A stretch of 64,000 bases of DNA from Luteimonas viscosa (GTDB taxonomy: Bacteria; Pseudomonadota; Gammaproteobacteria; Xanthomonadales; Xanthomonadaceae). The position numbers and the translations under genes were made by a program. The notes beneath the pieces were generated by a model that searched no databases, had not been told where the DNA came from, and saw only the letters and a list, made by a program, of their open reading frames with translations. The stretch is taken from the NCBI RefSeq assembly GCF_008244685.1, contig NZ_VTFT01000003.1, positions 186,001 to 250,000 on the forward strand. Reading direction: 5' to 3'. Below, piece by piece: positions 1 through 7,631 of this stretch (position 1 is the stretch's first letter; each line of letters opens with the position of its first letter).

Positions 1-167
1 TGGCGCTGGCCTTCATCGTGCTGATCGGCGCCTACCTGCTTCTGGAAGGCTTCGACGTGCACATTCCCAAGGGCTACATCTACGGCTCGATGGGGTTCTC
101 GGTGCTGGTCGAAGTGCTGAACCTGTGGGCGAAGCGCAACGCGCGCCGGCGGGGCGAGACGTCCTGA
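1..167 (+). CDS. TerC-family integral membrane protein, C-terminal fragment
   Basis: The window opens inside this gene. The last 54 codons, read from base 3, end at TGA 165-167. The visible part is one hydrophobic helix, a short loop (EGFDVHIPKGYIYG), a second helix (SMGFSVLVEVLNLW) and a basic tail (AKRNARRRGE). That order matches the C-terminus of TerC/YoaE-type membrane proteins, which are implicated in metal export or metal loading of exported proteins. There is no CBS extension. The assignment rests on this short tail only. Confidence 0.7.
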   Translation, partial: ALAFIVLIGAYLLLEGFDVHIPKGYIYGSMGFSVLVEVLNLWAKRNARRRGETS

Positions 168-327
168 CCCGCCTGCGGCCCGGATGGGGCCGCGACAGGG
201 GTGGCCGGACCAGCGGCCGCAGGCCAGCGCTGGCCGCTTCGCGCGCGGTGCCGTTGCCCGCGGGCCTGCCGGCCACGCGGCGGGTCGGGCACAATAAGCC
301 CTCGTCCGCCCCGGAACGCCCCGCTTC

Positions 328-1230
328 ATGATCCATCTCCACCAGATCGACCCCGTCGCGATCCACTTCCCGGCGTTCGAAATGTTCGGCCGGACCTTCC
401 AGCCGGCGATCCACTGGTACGGAATCATGTACCTGCTGGCGTTCTTCACCGCCTGGTGGCTGGGCAGGCGCCGGGTCGCGGCGGGGCGGTTGCCGGGCGT
501 CGATGCCAATGCGTTCGGCGACCTGGTGTTCTACGGCATGCTCGGTGTCGTCCTCGGCGGGCGACTGGGCTACGTGCTGTTCTACGCCTTCCCCGACCTG
601 CTGCGCGATCCGCTGATGCTGCTGCGCGTATGGGATGGCGGCATGAGCTTCCACGGCGGCCTGATCGGCGTGCTGGTCGCCGCCTGGCTGTGGTCGCGCC
701 GGCACGGGCTGCATTTCTTCGACACGATGGATTTCGTCGCGCCGCTGGTGCCGGCCGGACTCGGTTTCGGGCGCCTGGGCAACTACATCGGCGCCGAGCT
801 GTGGGGCAAGTACACCCAGGCGGGCTGGGGCGTGGTGTTCCCGACCGATCCGCAACTGGCGGGCCGCAGCGCGGAACAGTTGCAGGCGCAGTTCGCTTCG
901 GGCGCGCTCGACGCGTTCGCGCGCCATCCTTCGCAGCTCTACCAGGCCTTCCTCGAGGGCCTGGTGCTGTTCGTCGTGTTGTGGGCGTACTCGTCCAAGC
1001 CGCGTCCGCGCTATGCGGTGGGTGGCCTGTTCGCGCTGCTGTACGGCCTGTTCCGCTTCGCGGTGGAGTTCGTGCGCGTGCCGGACGCGGATATCGGCTA
1101 CCTGGCATTCGGCTGGCTGACGATGGGGCAGGTGCTGTCCCTGCCGCTCGTCGCGCTGGGCCTGTTCTGGCTGTGGAAGTCGCGAAGCGCGCCCACGCTG
1201 CAGCCGGGCATCGCCGGAAGCGGGGCATGA
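328..1230 (+). CDS. lgt: Prolipoprotein diacylglyceryl transferase Lgt
   Basis: Inner-membrane enzyme that transfers diacylglycerol from phosphatidylglycerol to the lipobox cysteine of prolipoproteins, the first step of lipoprotein maturation. The 300-residue product has several membrane helices. It carries the family hallmarks: HGGLIG (residues 109-114) with the essential histidine, and the signature GRLGNYIG (148-155), where most Lgt proteins have GRxGNFxN, so the final Asn is Gly here. The start is an ATG with no close competitor. Its stop overlaps the thyA start (ATGA, 1227-1230), the same lgt-thyA pairing seen in many gammaproteobacteria, so the two are probably translationally coupled. 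Several lipoproteins elsewhere in this window would depend on it. Confidence 0.96.
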   Translation: MIHLHQIDPVAIHFPAFEMFGRTFQPAIHWYGIMYLLAFFTAWWLGRRRVAAGRLPGVDANAFGDLVFYGMLGVVLGGRLGYVLFYAFPDLLRDPLMLLRVWDGGMSFHGGLIGVLVAAWLWSRRHGLHFFDTMDFVAPLVPAGLGFGRLGNYIGAELWGKYTQAGWGVVFPTDPQLAGRSAEQLQAQFASGALDAFARHPSQLYQAFLEGLVLFVVLWAYSSKPRPRYAVGGLFALLYGLFRFAVEFVRVPDADIGYLAFGWLTMGQVLSLPLVALGLFWLWKSRSAPTLQPGIAGSGA

Positions 1231-2021
1231 AGCAGTACCTGGACCTGTTGCGCCACGTGCTCGAGCACGGCGCGGAGAAGTCGGATCGCACCGGCACCGG
1301 CACGCGCAGCGTGTTCGGCTGGCAGATGCGTTTCGACCTGGGCGAGGGCTTCCCGCTGGTCACCACCAAGAAGCTGCATCTGCGCTCGATCATCCACGAA
1401 CTGCTGTGGTTCCTGAAGGGCGAGACCAACATCGCCTATCTCAAGCAGAACGGGGTCGGCATCTGGGACGAATGGGCCGATGCGGACGGCGAACTCGGCC
1501 CGGTCTACGGCCGCCAGTGGCGGCATTGGCCGGATGGCAGGGGCGGGCACATCGACCAGATGCAGTGGCTGGTCGACGAGATCCGGCGCAATCCCGATTC
1601 GCGCCGGTTGGTGGTCAGCGCCTGGAACGTCGCCGAGCTGCCGCAGATGGCGCTGATGCCCTGCCACTCGCTGTTCCAGTTCTACGTGGTCGACGGCAGG
1701 CTCAGCTGCCAGCTCTACCAGCGCAGCGGCGACATCTTCCTCGGCGTGCCGTTCAACATCGCCAGCTATGCGCTGCTCACGCACATGGTGGCGCAGGCGA
1801 CCGGGCTCGGGGTCGGCGATTTCGTGCACACGCTCGGCGATGCGCACCTGTACTCCAACCACTACGAGCAGGCGCGCGAACAGCTGGCGCGCGCGCCGCG
1901 GCCGTTGCCGCGGCTGCAGCTGAACCCCGAAGTCAGCGACCTGTTCGCCTTCACCTACGACGACATCGGGATCCACGGCTACGACCCGCATCCGGCGATC
2001 CGTGCGCCGGTGGCGGTGTGA
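1227..2021 (+). CDS. thyA: Thymidylate synthase ThyA
   Basis: Converts dUMP to dTMP using 5,10-methylene-tetrahydrofolate, producing dihydrofolate. The product is 264 residues, the same length as the Escherichia coli enzyme. The catalytic cysteine sits at residue 146 in the MPCHSLFQF motif, and the phosphate-binding arginine in DRTGTG lies at the N-terminus. The ORF stays open far upstream through lgt, but the ATG at 1227 overlaps the lgt stop and gives the exact family length. folA follows about 30 bases downstream, so enzyme and cofactor recycling are co-transcribed. Confidence 0.97.
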   Translation: MKQYLDLLRHVLEHGAEKSDRTGTGTRSVFGWQMRFDLGEGFPLVTTKKLHLRSIIHELLWFLKGETNIAYLKQNGVGIWDEWADADGELGPVYGRQWRHWPDGRGGHIDQMQWLVDEIRRNPDSRRLVVSAWNVAELPQMALMPCHSLFQFYVVDGRLSCQLYQRSGDIFLGVPFNIASYALLTHMVAQATGLGVGDFVHTLGDAHLYSNHYEQAREQLARAPRPLPRLQLNPEVSDLFAFTYDDIGIHGYDPHPAIRAPVAV

Positions 2022-2053
2022 GCGGTGGGCGCCTTGTCCGGACGCATTGATCC

Positions 2054-2647
2054 GTGACCACGCGGTCGACCGGAGCCGCAGGGGACAGGCTTCACGATGT
2101 GGTTCCCGGGGCCGTTCCCGGCCTGGTCCTGGTCGTCGCGTTCGATCGCAGTCGCGCCATCGGCAGGCACAACGCGTTGCCCTGGCACCTGCCCGACGAC
2201 CTCAGGCGCTTCAAGGCGCTCACGCTGGGCAAGCCGCTGCTGATGGGCCGCCGCACCGCCGAGTCGTTGGGCCGGGCGCTGCCCGGACGATCGAACCTGG
2301 TGATGACCCGGGGCTCGCAGGTGCCGTTCGACGGCATGCGGGCCGTCGCCGGCCTGGACGAGGCGCTGCGGATCGCGGCAGGCGAGGGTGCGCAGGAACT
2401 GTGCGTGATCGGCGGTGCGCAGATCTACGCGCTGGCGCTGCCGCGCGCGGTGAAGCTGCACGCAACCCACGTCGACACCGTGGTCGCGGATGCGGACGCA
2501 TTCTTTCCGTCCTGTGACCCCGGGCATTGGCGAGCGGTGGCGCGCGAGCGCCACGCTGCCGATGCGAAGCATGCCTTCGCATTCGAGTTCGTCGACTACG
2601 TGCGCGTGGATGCGGAAGACGCAGCCGCCCGGCCCGGCGGGGCCTGA
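2054..2647 (+). CDS. folA: Dihydrofolate reductase FolA
   Basis: Reduces dihydrofolate to tetrahydrofolate with NADPH, regenerating the cofactor oxidised by ThyA just upstream. Recognisable features are the substrate loop (AIGRHNALPWHLPDD), the NADPH-binding segment (LLMGRRTAESLGRALPGR) and the VIGGAQIY motif. The ORF begins at GTG 2054, giving 197 residues with about 15 extra residues before the usual start. An in-frame GTG at 2099, after the purine-rich aggggac, gives a more typical length and may be the true start. It converges on apaH across about 40 bases. Confidence 0.93.
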   Translation: MTTRSTGAAGDRLHDVVPGAVPGLVLVVAFDRSRAIGRHNALPWHLPDDLRRFKALTLGKPLLMGRRTAESLGRALPGRSNLVMTRGSQVPFDGMRAVAGLDEALRIAAGEGAQELCVIGGAQIYALALPRAVKLHATHVDTVVADADAFFPSCDPGHWRAVARERHAADAKHAFAFEFVDYVRVDAEDAAARPGGA

Positions 2648-2688
2648 ATCGATTCGCACGCCGCGCCCCCGGATCTGCGCCGGCGGGT

Positions 2689-3537
2689 TTATCCGGGCGA
2701 TTTCGACGGCGGTGGCGTGACCTCGCGACCCGGCACCTGCACGATCCGCAGTTCGTCGCTGTCGAGCTGCAGCGCGGTGAGCTTGCCGCCCCAGACCGCG
2801 CCGGTGTCGAGCGCGTGCACGCCGTGGCCGATGAACAGGCCCAGCGTCGACCAGTGGCCGCAGACGATCCGGAGGTCGCGCTCGGCCCGGCCAGGGACCT
2901 CGTACCAGGGATACAGGCCCGGCTGCTGGGTGCCGGGCACGCCCTTCTCCTCGAACGCGATGCGACCGCGCGGCGAGCAGTAGCGCATGCGCGTGAACAC
3001 GTTGATGATCGCGCGGTCGCGCTCGGCGCCGGTCAGCCGCGGTGACCACGCCGGGCGATCGCCGTACATGTTCTTCAGCAGCTTGCGCGCGCCGCCTCCG
3101 GCGAGCCTGCGTTCCACCTCGCGCGCGTGCTGCTCGGCCAGCTGCGTGGTCCATCTCGGCGCCAGCCCGGCGTGCACCATCATCCAGCCCAGGCCGCGGT
3201 CGACATGCAGCAGCGGCTGCGTGCGCAGCCAGTCCAGCAGCACATCGCGGTCGGGCGCGAACAGCACGCCCTGCAGGTCCGCGTTGACCTTGCGTTGCTC
3301 TGGCTCGCTGCGCTCGGCGATGGCGAGCAGCGACAGGTCGTGGTTGCCGAGCACGGTCGCCACGTTGTCGCGCAGCGAGTGGACCAGCCGCAGCGTCTGC
3401 ACCGACTCGCCGCCGCGGTTCACCAGGTCGCCGCAGAACCACAGGCGGTCGCGCGCCGGATCGAAGCGAAGCTTCTCCAGCAGCCGTTGCGTCGGGCCGT
3501 AGCAGCCCTGCAGGTCTCCGATCGCCCAGACGGCCAT
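2689..3537 (-). CDS. apaH: Symmetrical bis(5'-nucleosyl)-tetraphosphatase ApaH
   Basis: Hydrolyses Ap4A and related dinucleoside polyphosphates symmetrically, and can also remove Np4 caps from RNA. The 282-residue protein has the metallophosphatase metal-binding motifs in order: GDLQG (residues 7-11), GDLVNRG (36-42) and GNHD (64-67). It is the last gene of the minus-strand lptD-to-apaH block and follows apaG by 18 bases, as in Escherichia coli. Family length is normal. Convergent with folA. Confidence 0.95.
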   Translation of the reverse strand: MAVWAIGDLQGCYGPTQRLLEKLRFDPARDRLWFCGDLVNRGGESVQTLRLVHSLRDNVATVLGNHDLSLLAIAERSEPEQRKVNADLQGVLFAPDRDVLLDWLRTQPLLHVDRGLGWMMVHAGLAPRWTTQLAEQHAREVERRLAGGGARKLLKNMYGDRPAWSPRLTGAERDRAIINVFTRMRYCSPRGRIAFEEKGVPGTQQPGLYPWYEVPGRAERDLRIVCGHWSTLGLFIGHGVHALDTGAVWGGKLTALQLDSDELRIVQVPGREVTPPPSKSPG

Positions 3538-3555
3538 GCGCTTCCCGGGTCCGGC

Positions 3556-3939
3556 TCAGTGCAGCGTGCGCGGCACGGCGAGGGTGAACGGCGGGATCGG
3601 CGCGTCGAAGCGGGTGCCGTCGTCGCCGACCATGTCGTAGCTGCCTTCCATCGTGCCGACCGCCGTGGGCAGCGTGGCGCCGGAGGTGTAGGTGAACTGG
3701 TCGCCCGGCTCCAGCCGCGGCTGCTCGCCGACCACGCCGTCCCCGTGCACTTCCTCGACCCCGCCGTTGGCATCGGTGATGATCCAGTGGCGCGACACCA
3801 GCTGCGCCGGCAGCCGGCCGAGGTTGCGGATGCGGATGGTGTAGGCGAACACGTAGCGGCCGTCGTCGGGCTCCGATTCCTCGTCGAGGAACTGTGTCGC
3901 GATCTGGATTTCGAGGCTGTAGTCGGCGGTTTCGTTCAT
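3556..3939 (-). CDS. apaG: ApaG domain protein
   Basis: Small beta-sandwich protein, often annotated as a Co2+/Mg2+ efflux protein, although the biochemical role is not settled. The product is 127 residues. It shows the conserved WIITDANGG and the stretch [19 protein letters not shown] with a glycine-rich turn, then GTMEGSYDM near the C-terminus. It lies between rsmA and apaH in the classic gene order. A gap of about 170 bases separates it from rsmA upstream, so it may have its own promoter as well as read-through. I saw nothing else in that gap. Confidence 0.95.
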   Translation of the reverse strand: MNETADYSLEIQIATQFLDEESEPDDGRYVFAYTIRIRNLGRLPAQLVSRHWIITDANGGVEEVHGDGVVGEQPRLEPGDQFTYTSGATLPTAVGTMEGSYDMVGDDGTRFDAPIPPFTLAVPRTLH

Positions 3940-4109
3940 GTGTCCAGTGTATGCGCTGGCCGTGAACGGTTCGAGTAGAGCGAGCCGGTTGCGGCGGCGG
4001 CGCCGGGCCGCTGCGGCTGGTGCGCGCCGGCCGGCGCGCGTATCCAGGTGCGGCGTTCGAGCGCCCGGCCCGGCGCGACGGCGCTATGGTCGAGCCGGCG
4101 AAGGCGCGC

Positions 4110-4898
4110 CTACGGCGTCGAGGCAAGGTTGGCCAGGCGCACGAAATCGGCGACCGCCAGCTGTTCCGCGCGCGTCTGCGGATCGATTCCGGCCGCGCGG
4201 ATGGTGGCCTCGTCGCAGAGCCTCGACAGCGCGTTGCGCAGCGTCTTGCGGCGCTGGCCGAAGGCGTCGCGGACCACGGCGGCGAAGCGTGCCGGATCGA
4301 CGATGCCGACGCTCTCCGGCGCGCGCGGCACCAGCCGCACCACCGCCGAATCCACCCTCGGCGGCGGCCGGAAGGCGCCCGGGCCCACCACGAACAGCGC
4401 CGTCACTTCGCACCAGGCCTGCAGCATCACGCTCAGTCGGCCGTAGACCTTGCTGCCCGGCGGCGCGGCCATGCGGTCGACCACTTCCTTCTGCAGCATG
4501 AAATGCATGTCGCGCACGGCCGCGGCGTGGTCGAGCGCATGGAACAGGATCGGCGAGGACAGGTTGTACGGCAGGTTGCCGACCAGCCGGATCGGGGTGC
4601 CGCCGGCCAGGGCGGTGAAGTCGACGTCGAGCACGTTGGCGTGCAGCAGGGTCAGTTCGCCGTGGGCGCGCGCGGCGGCGGCCAGCGGGGCGAGCAGGTC
4701 GCGGTCGAACTCGATCGCGGTCAGGGCGCCGTGCCGTTCGAGCAGCGGGAAGGTCATCGCGCCCTGGCCGGGGCCGATCTCGACGATGCGGTCACCCGGT
4801 TTCGGATCGACCGCGAGGATGATCTTCGCGACCACGCCGCGTTCGTGCAGGAAATGCTGCCCCAGCGACTTCTTGGCCGGCTCGCTGAAGCCGCTCAC
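4110..4898 (-). CDS. rsmA: 16S rRNA dimethyladenosine transferase RsmA (KsgA)
   Basis: Dimethylates two adjacent adenosines (A1518 and A1519) in helix 45 of 16S rRNA late in 30S assembly. With the GTG start at 4898 the protein has 262 residues. It begins with the family pattern KKSLGQHFL (residues 9-17), then the SAM-binding EIGPGQG (40-46) and the catalytic NLPY (108-111). The ORF runs 29 codons further upstream inside csaA, but the GTG overlaps the csaA stop (GTGA) and places SLGQHF at the usual position. Confidence 0.96.
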   Translation of the reverse strand: MSGFSEPAKKSLGQHFLHERGVVAKIILAVDPKPGDRIVEIGPGQGAMTFPLLERHGALTAIEFDRDLLAPLAAAARAHGELTLLHANVLDVDFTALAGGTPIRLVGNLPYNLSSPILFHALDHAAAVRDMHFMLQKEVVDRMAAPPGSKVYGRLSVMLQAWCEVTALFVVGPGAFRPPPRVDSAVVRLVPRAPESVGIVDPARFAAVVRDAFGQRRKTLRNALSRLCDEATIRAAGIDPQTRAEQLAVADFVRLANLASTP

Positions 4899-5233
4899 AG
4901 CAGCCGGGTTCCGGGCGGGACGTCGCGGTCGGGCACGCACAGCGCGACCCGGCCCTGTTCGTCGTGGAAACCGGTGACCAGGCATTGCGACATCAGCGGG
5001 CCGATCTGCTTGTCCGGGAAATTGACCACGCCCACCACAAGCCGTCCGACCAGTTCCTCCGGCGTGTACAGCGCGGTGAGCTGGGCGCTCGACCTGCGCA
5101 CGCCGACCTCCGGGCCGAAATCGATCTCCAGAACGTACGCCGGCTTGCGCGCCTCGGCGAACACGCGCGCGCGCTGCACGCGGCCGACGCGCAGCTCGAC
5201 CTTCATGAAGTCGTTCCAGTCGATCGTGGACAT
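4895..5233 (-). CDS. csaA: CsaA-like tRNA-binding domain protein
   Basis: A 112-residue single-domain OB-fold protein of the CsaA/EMAP-II-like tRNA-binding family, reported as an export chaperone or tRNA binder. It shows the family pattern [14 protein letters not shown], then [11 protein letters not shown], then [14 protein letters not shown] and VTGFHDEQG. The start at ATG 5233 (MSTIDWNDF) is preferred over the longer ORF, whose first 22 residues have atypical composition. It sits between pdxA and rsmA, which are adjacent in Escherichia coli, and overlaps the rsmA start by four bases, so it seems to be co-translated with rsmA. Confidence 0.88.
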   Translation of the reverse strand: MSTIDWNDFMKVELRVGRVQRARVFAEARKPAYVLEIDFGPEVGVRRSSAQLTALYTPEELVGRLVVGVVNFPDKQIGPLMSQCLVTGFHDEQGRVALCVPDRDVPPGTRLL

Positions 5234-5332
5234 GCTCGGAATCGATCCGTCGGGAGGGTCAGGGAGCCTAGCGCGTTGTGGTGCCTGGTGCAGCCGCAAG
5301 CCCGATCGCGGTGGGGAACACCGATGCCGCGC

Positions 5333-6310
5333 CTATGCGTCGTGCCTGCGCAGGGCCAGCCGCGTGCAGGTCTCGATCGCCGCGTACAGGCTCGACGGAT
5401 CCGCGCGCCCGCTGCCGGCCAGGTCCAGGGCGGTGCCGTGGTCCACCGCGACGCGCGGGTAGGGCAGGCCGAGCGTGAGGTTCACCGCGCGCTCGAATCC
5501 GCTGTACTTCAGCACCGGCAGGCCCTGGTCGTGGTACATGGCCAGCACCGCATCGAGCCCGCGCAGCCTGCCCGGCAGGAACGCGGTGTCCGCGGGCAAC
5601 GGTCCTTCGAGATGCATGCCTTCACCGCGCAGCCGCTGCAGCAGCGGTTCGATCACCTCGATCTCCTCGCGGCCCAGGTGGCCGCCCTCGCCCGCGTGCG
5701 GATTGAGGCCGAGCACCGCGATCCGCGGCTGCGCGATGCCGAAGTCCGCGCGCAAGGCCGCATGCAGGATCCGCAGCACCCGTTCGAGCGATCCGGGGGT
5801 GATGGCATCGGCCACCTCGCGCAGCGGCAGGTGGGTGGTGGCGAGCGCGACGCGGACGATGTCGTTGGCGAGCATCATCACCACGTCGCGGCCGGCCAGG
5901 CCGGCCAGCAGTTCGGTGGTGCCGGAGTAGGGGATGCCGCCGAGGTTGATGGTCGCCTTGTGCACCGGACCGGTGACCAGGCCGTCGCATCGGCGATCGA
6001 TGCAGGCGGTCGCAGCACGCGTGAGCGCTTCGATCACGGCGCCTGCGTTGCGCGGATCGGGCGTGCCCGGGGCGGTGTCGACCGCGTTCGGCACGTCGAC
6101 CAGGGGCAGTTGCCCGGGCGCCGCGGCCGACGCGTCCGCAGCGAGGATGTCCAGGGGAAGATCGAGGCGCGCGGCGGCCGCAGCCAGCGCCCGGCGGTCG
6201 CCGAAAGCGACCAGGTCGGCGTCCCACGCGCGTTGCGCCGCGCGTACGCACAGCTCCGGGCCCACGCCGGCCGGTTCTCCCGGAACCAGCGCCAGGCGCG
6301 GGCGGACCAT
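5333..6310 (-). CDS. pdxA: 4-hydroxythreonine-4-phosphate dehydrogenase PdxA
   Basis: Oxidises 4-phosphohydroxy-threonine in the DXP-dependent pyridoxal phosphate pathway. With ATG 6310 the protein is 325 residues, close to the family norm. Conserved pieces are GEPAGVGPE (11-19), GLVTGPVHK, SGTTELLA, LGLNPHAGEGG (metal-binding histidine) and YHDQGLPVLK. The start codon lies one base after the surA stop, so the pair is almost certainly one transcript. The ORF upstream of this ATG is a shadow of surA. Confidence 0.95.
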   Translation of the reverse strand: MVRPRLALVPGEPAGVGPELCVRAAQRAWDADLVAFGDRRALAAAAARLDLPLDILAADASAAAPGQLPLVDVPNAVDTAPGTPDPRNAGAVIEALTRAATACIDRRCDGLVTGPVHKATINLGGIPYSGTTELLAGLAGRDVVMMLANDIVRVALATTHLPLREVADAITPGSLERVLRILHAALRADFGIAQPRIAVLGLNPHAGEGGHLGREEIEVIEPLLQRLRGEGMHLEGPLPADTAFLPGRLRGLDAVLAMYHDQGLPVLKYSGFERAVNLTLGLPYPRVAVDHGTALDLAGSGRADPSSLYAAIETCTRLALRRHDA

Positions 6311-6311
6311 C

Positions 6312-7631
6312 TCAGCCGCCGTCGCTGCCGGCCTGGGCGGCGTCGCCGCTGCGGATGTCGACGTAGGCTTCGCCGCGCATCTCGCGCAGGTAGCGGTCCC
6401 ACTCGTCCTCGAGCTTGCGCTGCCCGATCGACTCGCGGACCTGGGCGCGGCGGTTCTCGTCGTCGACACTGGTCTGGCGGGTCGCCACGCGCTGCACGAC
6501 GTGCCAGCCGGCCTGGGTCTTGAACGGTGCGGAGACCTGGCCGTCCTGCAACGCCGCCACCTGGCCACCGAATTCAGGTCCGAATTCGTCCTGGGTGAAC
6601 CAGCCGAGGTCGCCGCCGTTGTCCTTGCTGACGGTGTCGTCGGAGCTTTCGCGCGCCACGGTCTCGAAATCCGCGCCACCGGCGATGCGCGCCCGCAGGG
6701 TGTCGATCCGCGCCTTGGCCTCGCCATCGCCGCTGGCACCCTCGGCCGGGCGGATCAGGATGTGGCGTGCGCTGTACTGGGTGACCGTGCCGCCGCCGGT
6801 GGCCTGCGCGCCCTCGCGCGTCTCCACCAGCTGCAGCAGCTGGAAGCCGCTCGGCCCGCGGATCGGCCCGATCACGTCGCCCGGCGACATCGAGCGGATC
6901 GCGTTGGCGAAGGCGACCGGGATCTCGTCGAGGCTGCGCCAGCCAAGGCTGCCGCCTTCGAGCGCGTTGGGGCTGTCGGAATAGCGCACGGCGGCGGCGG
7001 CGAAGTCCATCTCGTTGCGGTCGAGCAGGCCCTTGATGCCATCGACCTTCTGCTGGCCGGTGGCGATCTGCTCGGGCGTGGCGCCTTCGGGCAACGCCAC
7101 CAGGATGTGCGCGAGGTTGTACTGCGTCGCCCCGGCCTGCGAGGTCATGGCGGCCTCGACCTCGGCGTCGCTGACGCTGACACGGCTCTGCGCGAAGCGC
7201 TGGCGCATGCGCTGGATCAGGATCTCGTCGCGCAGCGAGCTGCGGAAATCCTCGATCGACATGCCGTCGCGCGCCAGCTGCTGGCGCAACTGGTCGGGCG
7301 AGAGGTTGTTCTGCTGGGCGATGTTGTTGATCGCGGTATCGACCTCGGCGTCGCCGATGCGCACGCCGGTTTCCGCCGCACGCGCGGTCTGCAGCTTGAC
7401 CAGGATCAGGCGCTCGAGCACCTGCCGCTCGAGCACCGGCCGCGGCGGCAGCTGGTTCTGGCGATCGGCGTACTGGTTGACGATGTTCTGGACGGCGCGA
7501 TCGAGTTCGCTCTGCAGGATCACGTCCTCGTTGACCACCGCGGCGATGCGTTCCAGCGGCTGGGTCTGTTGCGCATGGGCGGAAGCCGCGAACAGCAATG
7601 CGGCGCACAGGAATGCGAAGAGGGTCTTCAT
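6312..7631 (-). CDS. surA: Periplasmic chaperone / peptidyl-prolyl isomerase SurA
   Basis: Periplasmic chaperone that escorts outer-membrane proteins, including LptD, to the BAM complex. The 439-residue protein starts with a Sec signal peptide (MKTLFAFLCAALLFAASAHA, predicted cut before QQ). An N-terminal chaperone domain follows (PLERIAAVVNEDVILQSELD), then two parvulin domains at roughly residues 175-275 and 285-390, each with the ARHIL/AHIL-type pattern and GGDLGW or GGSLGW. Its ATG overlaps the lptD stop (ATGA), coupling the chaperone to its best-known client. Confidence 0.96.
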   Translation of the reverse strand: MKTLFAFLCAALLFAASAHAQQTQPLERIAAVVNEDVILQSELDRAVQNIVNQYADRQNQLPPRPVLERQVLERLILVKLQTARAAETGVRIGDAEVDTAINNIAQQNNLSPDQLRQQLARDGMSIEDFRSSLRDEILIQRMRQRFAQSRVSVSDAEVEAAMTSQAGATQYNLAHILVALPEGATPEQIATGQQKVDGIKGLLDRNEMDFAAAAVRYSDSPNALEGGSLGWRSLDEIPVAFANAIRSMSPGDVIGPIRGPSGFQLLQLVETREGAQATGGGTVTQYSARHILIRPAEGASGDGEAKARIDTLRARIAGGADFETVARESSDDTVSKDNGGDLGWFTQDEFGPEFGGQVAALQDGQVSAPFKTQAGWHVVQRVATRQTSVDDENRRAQVRESIGQRKLEDEWDRYLREMRGEAYVDIRSGDAAQAGSDGG

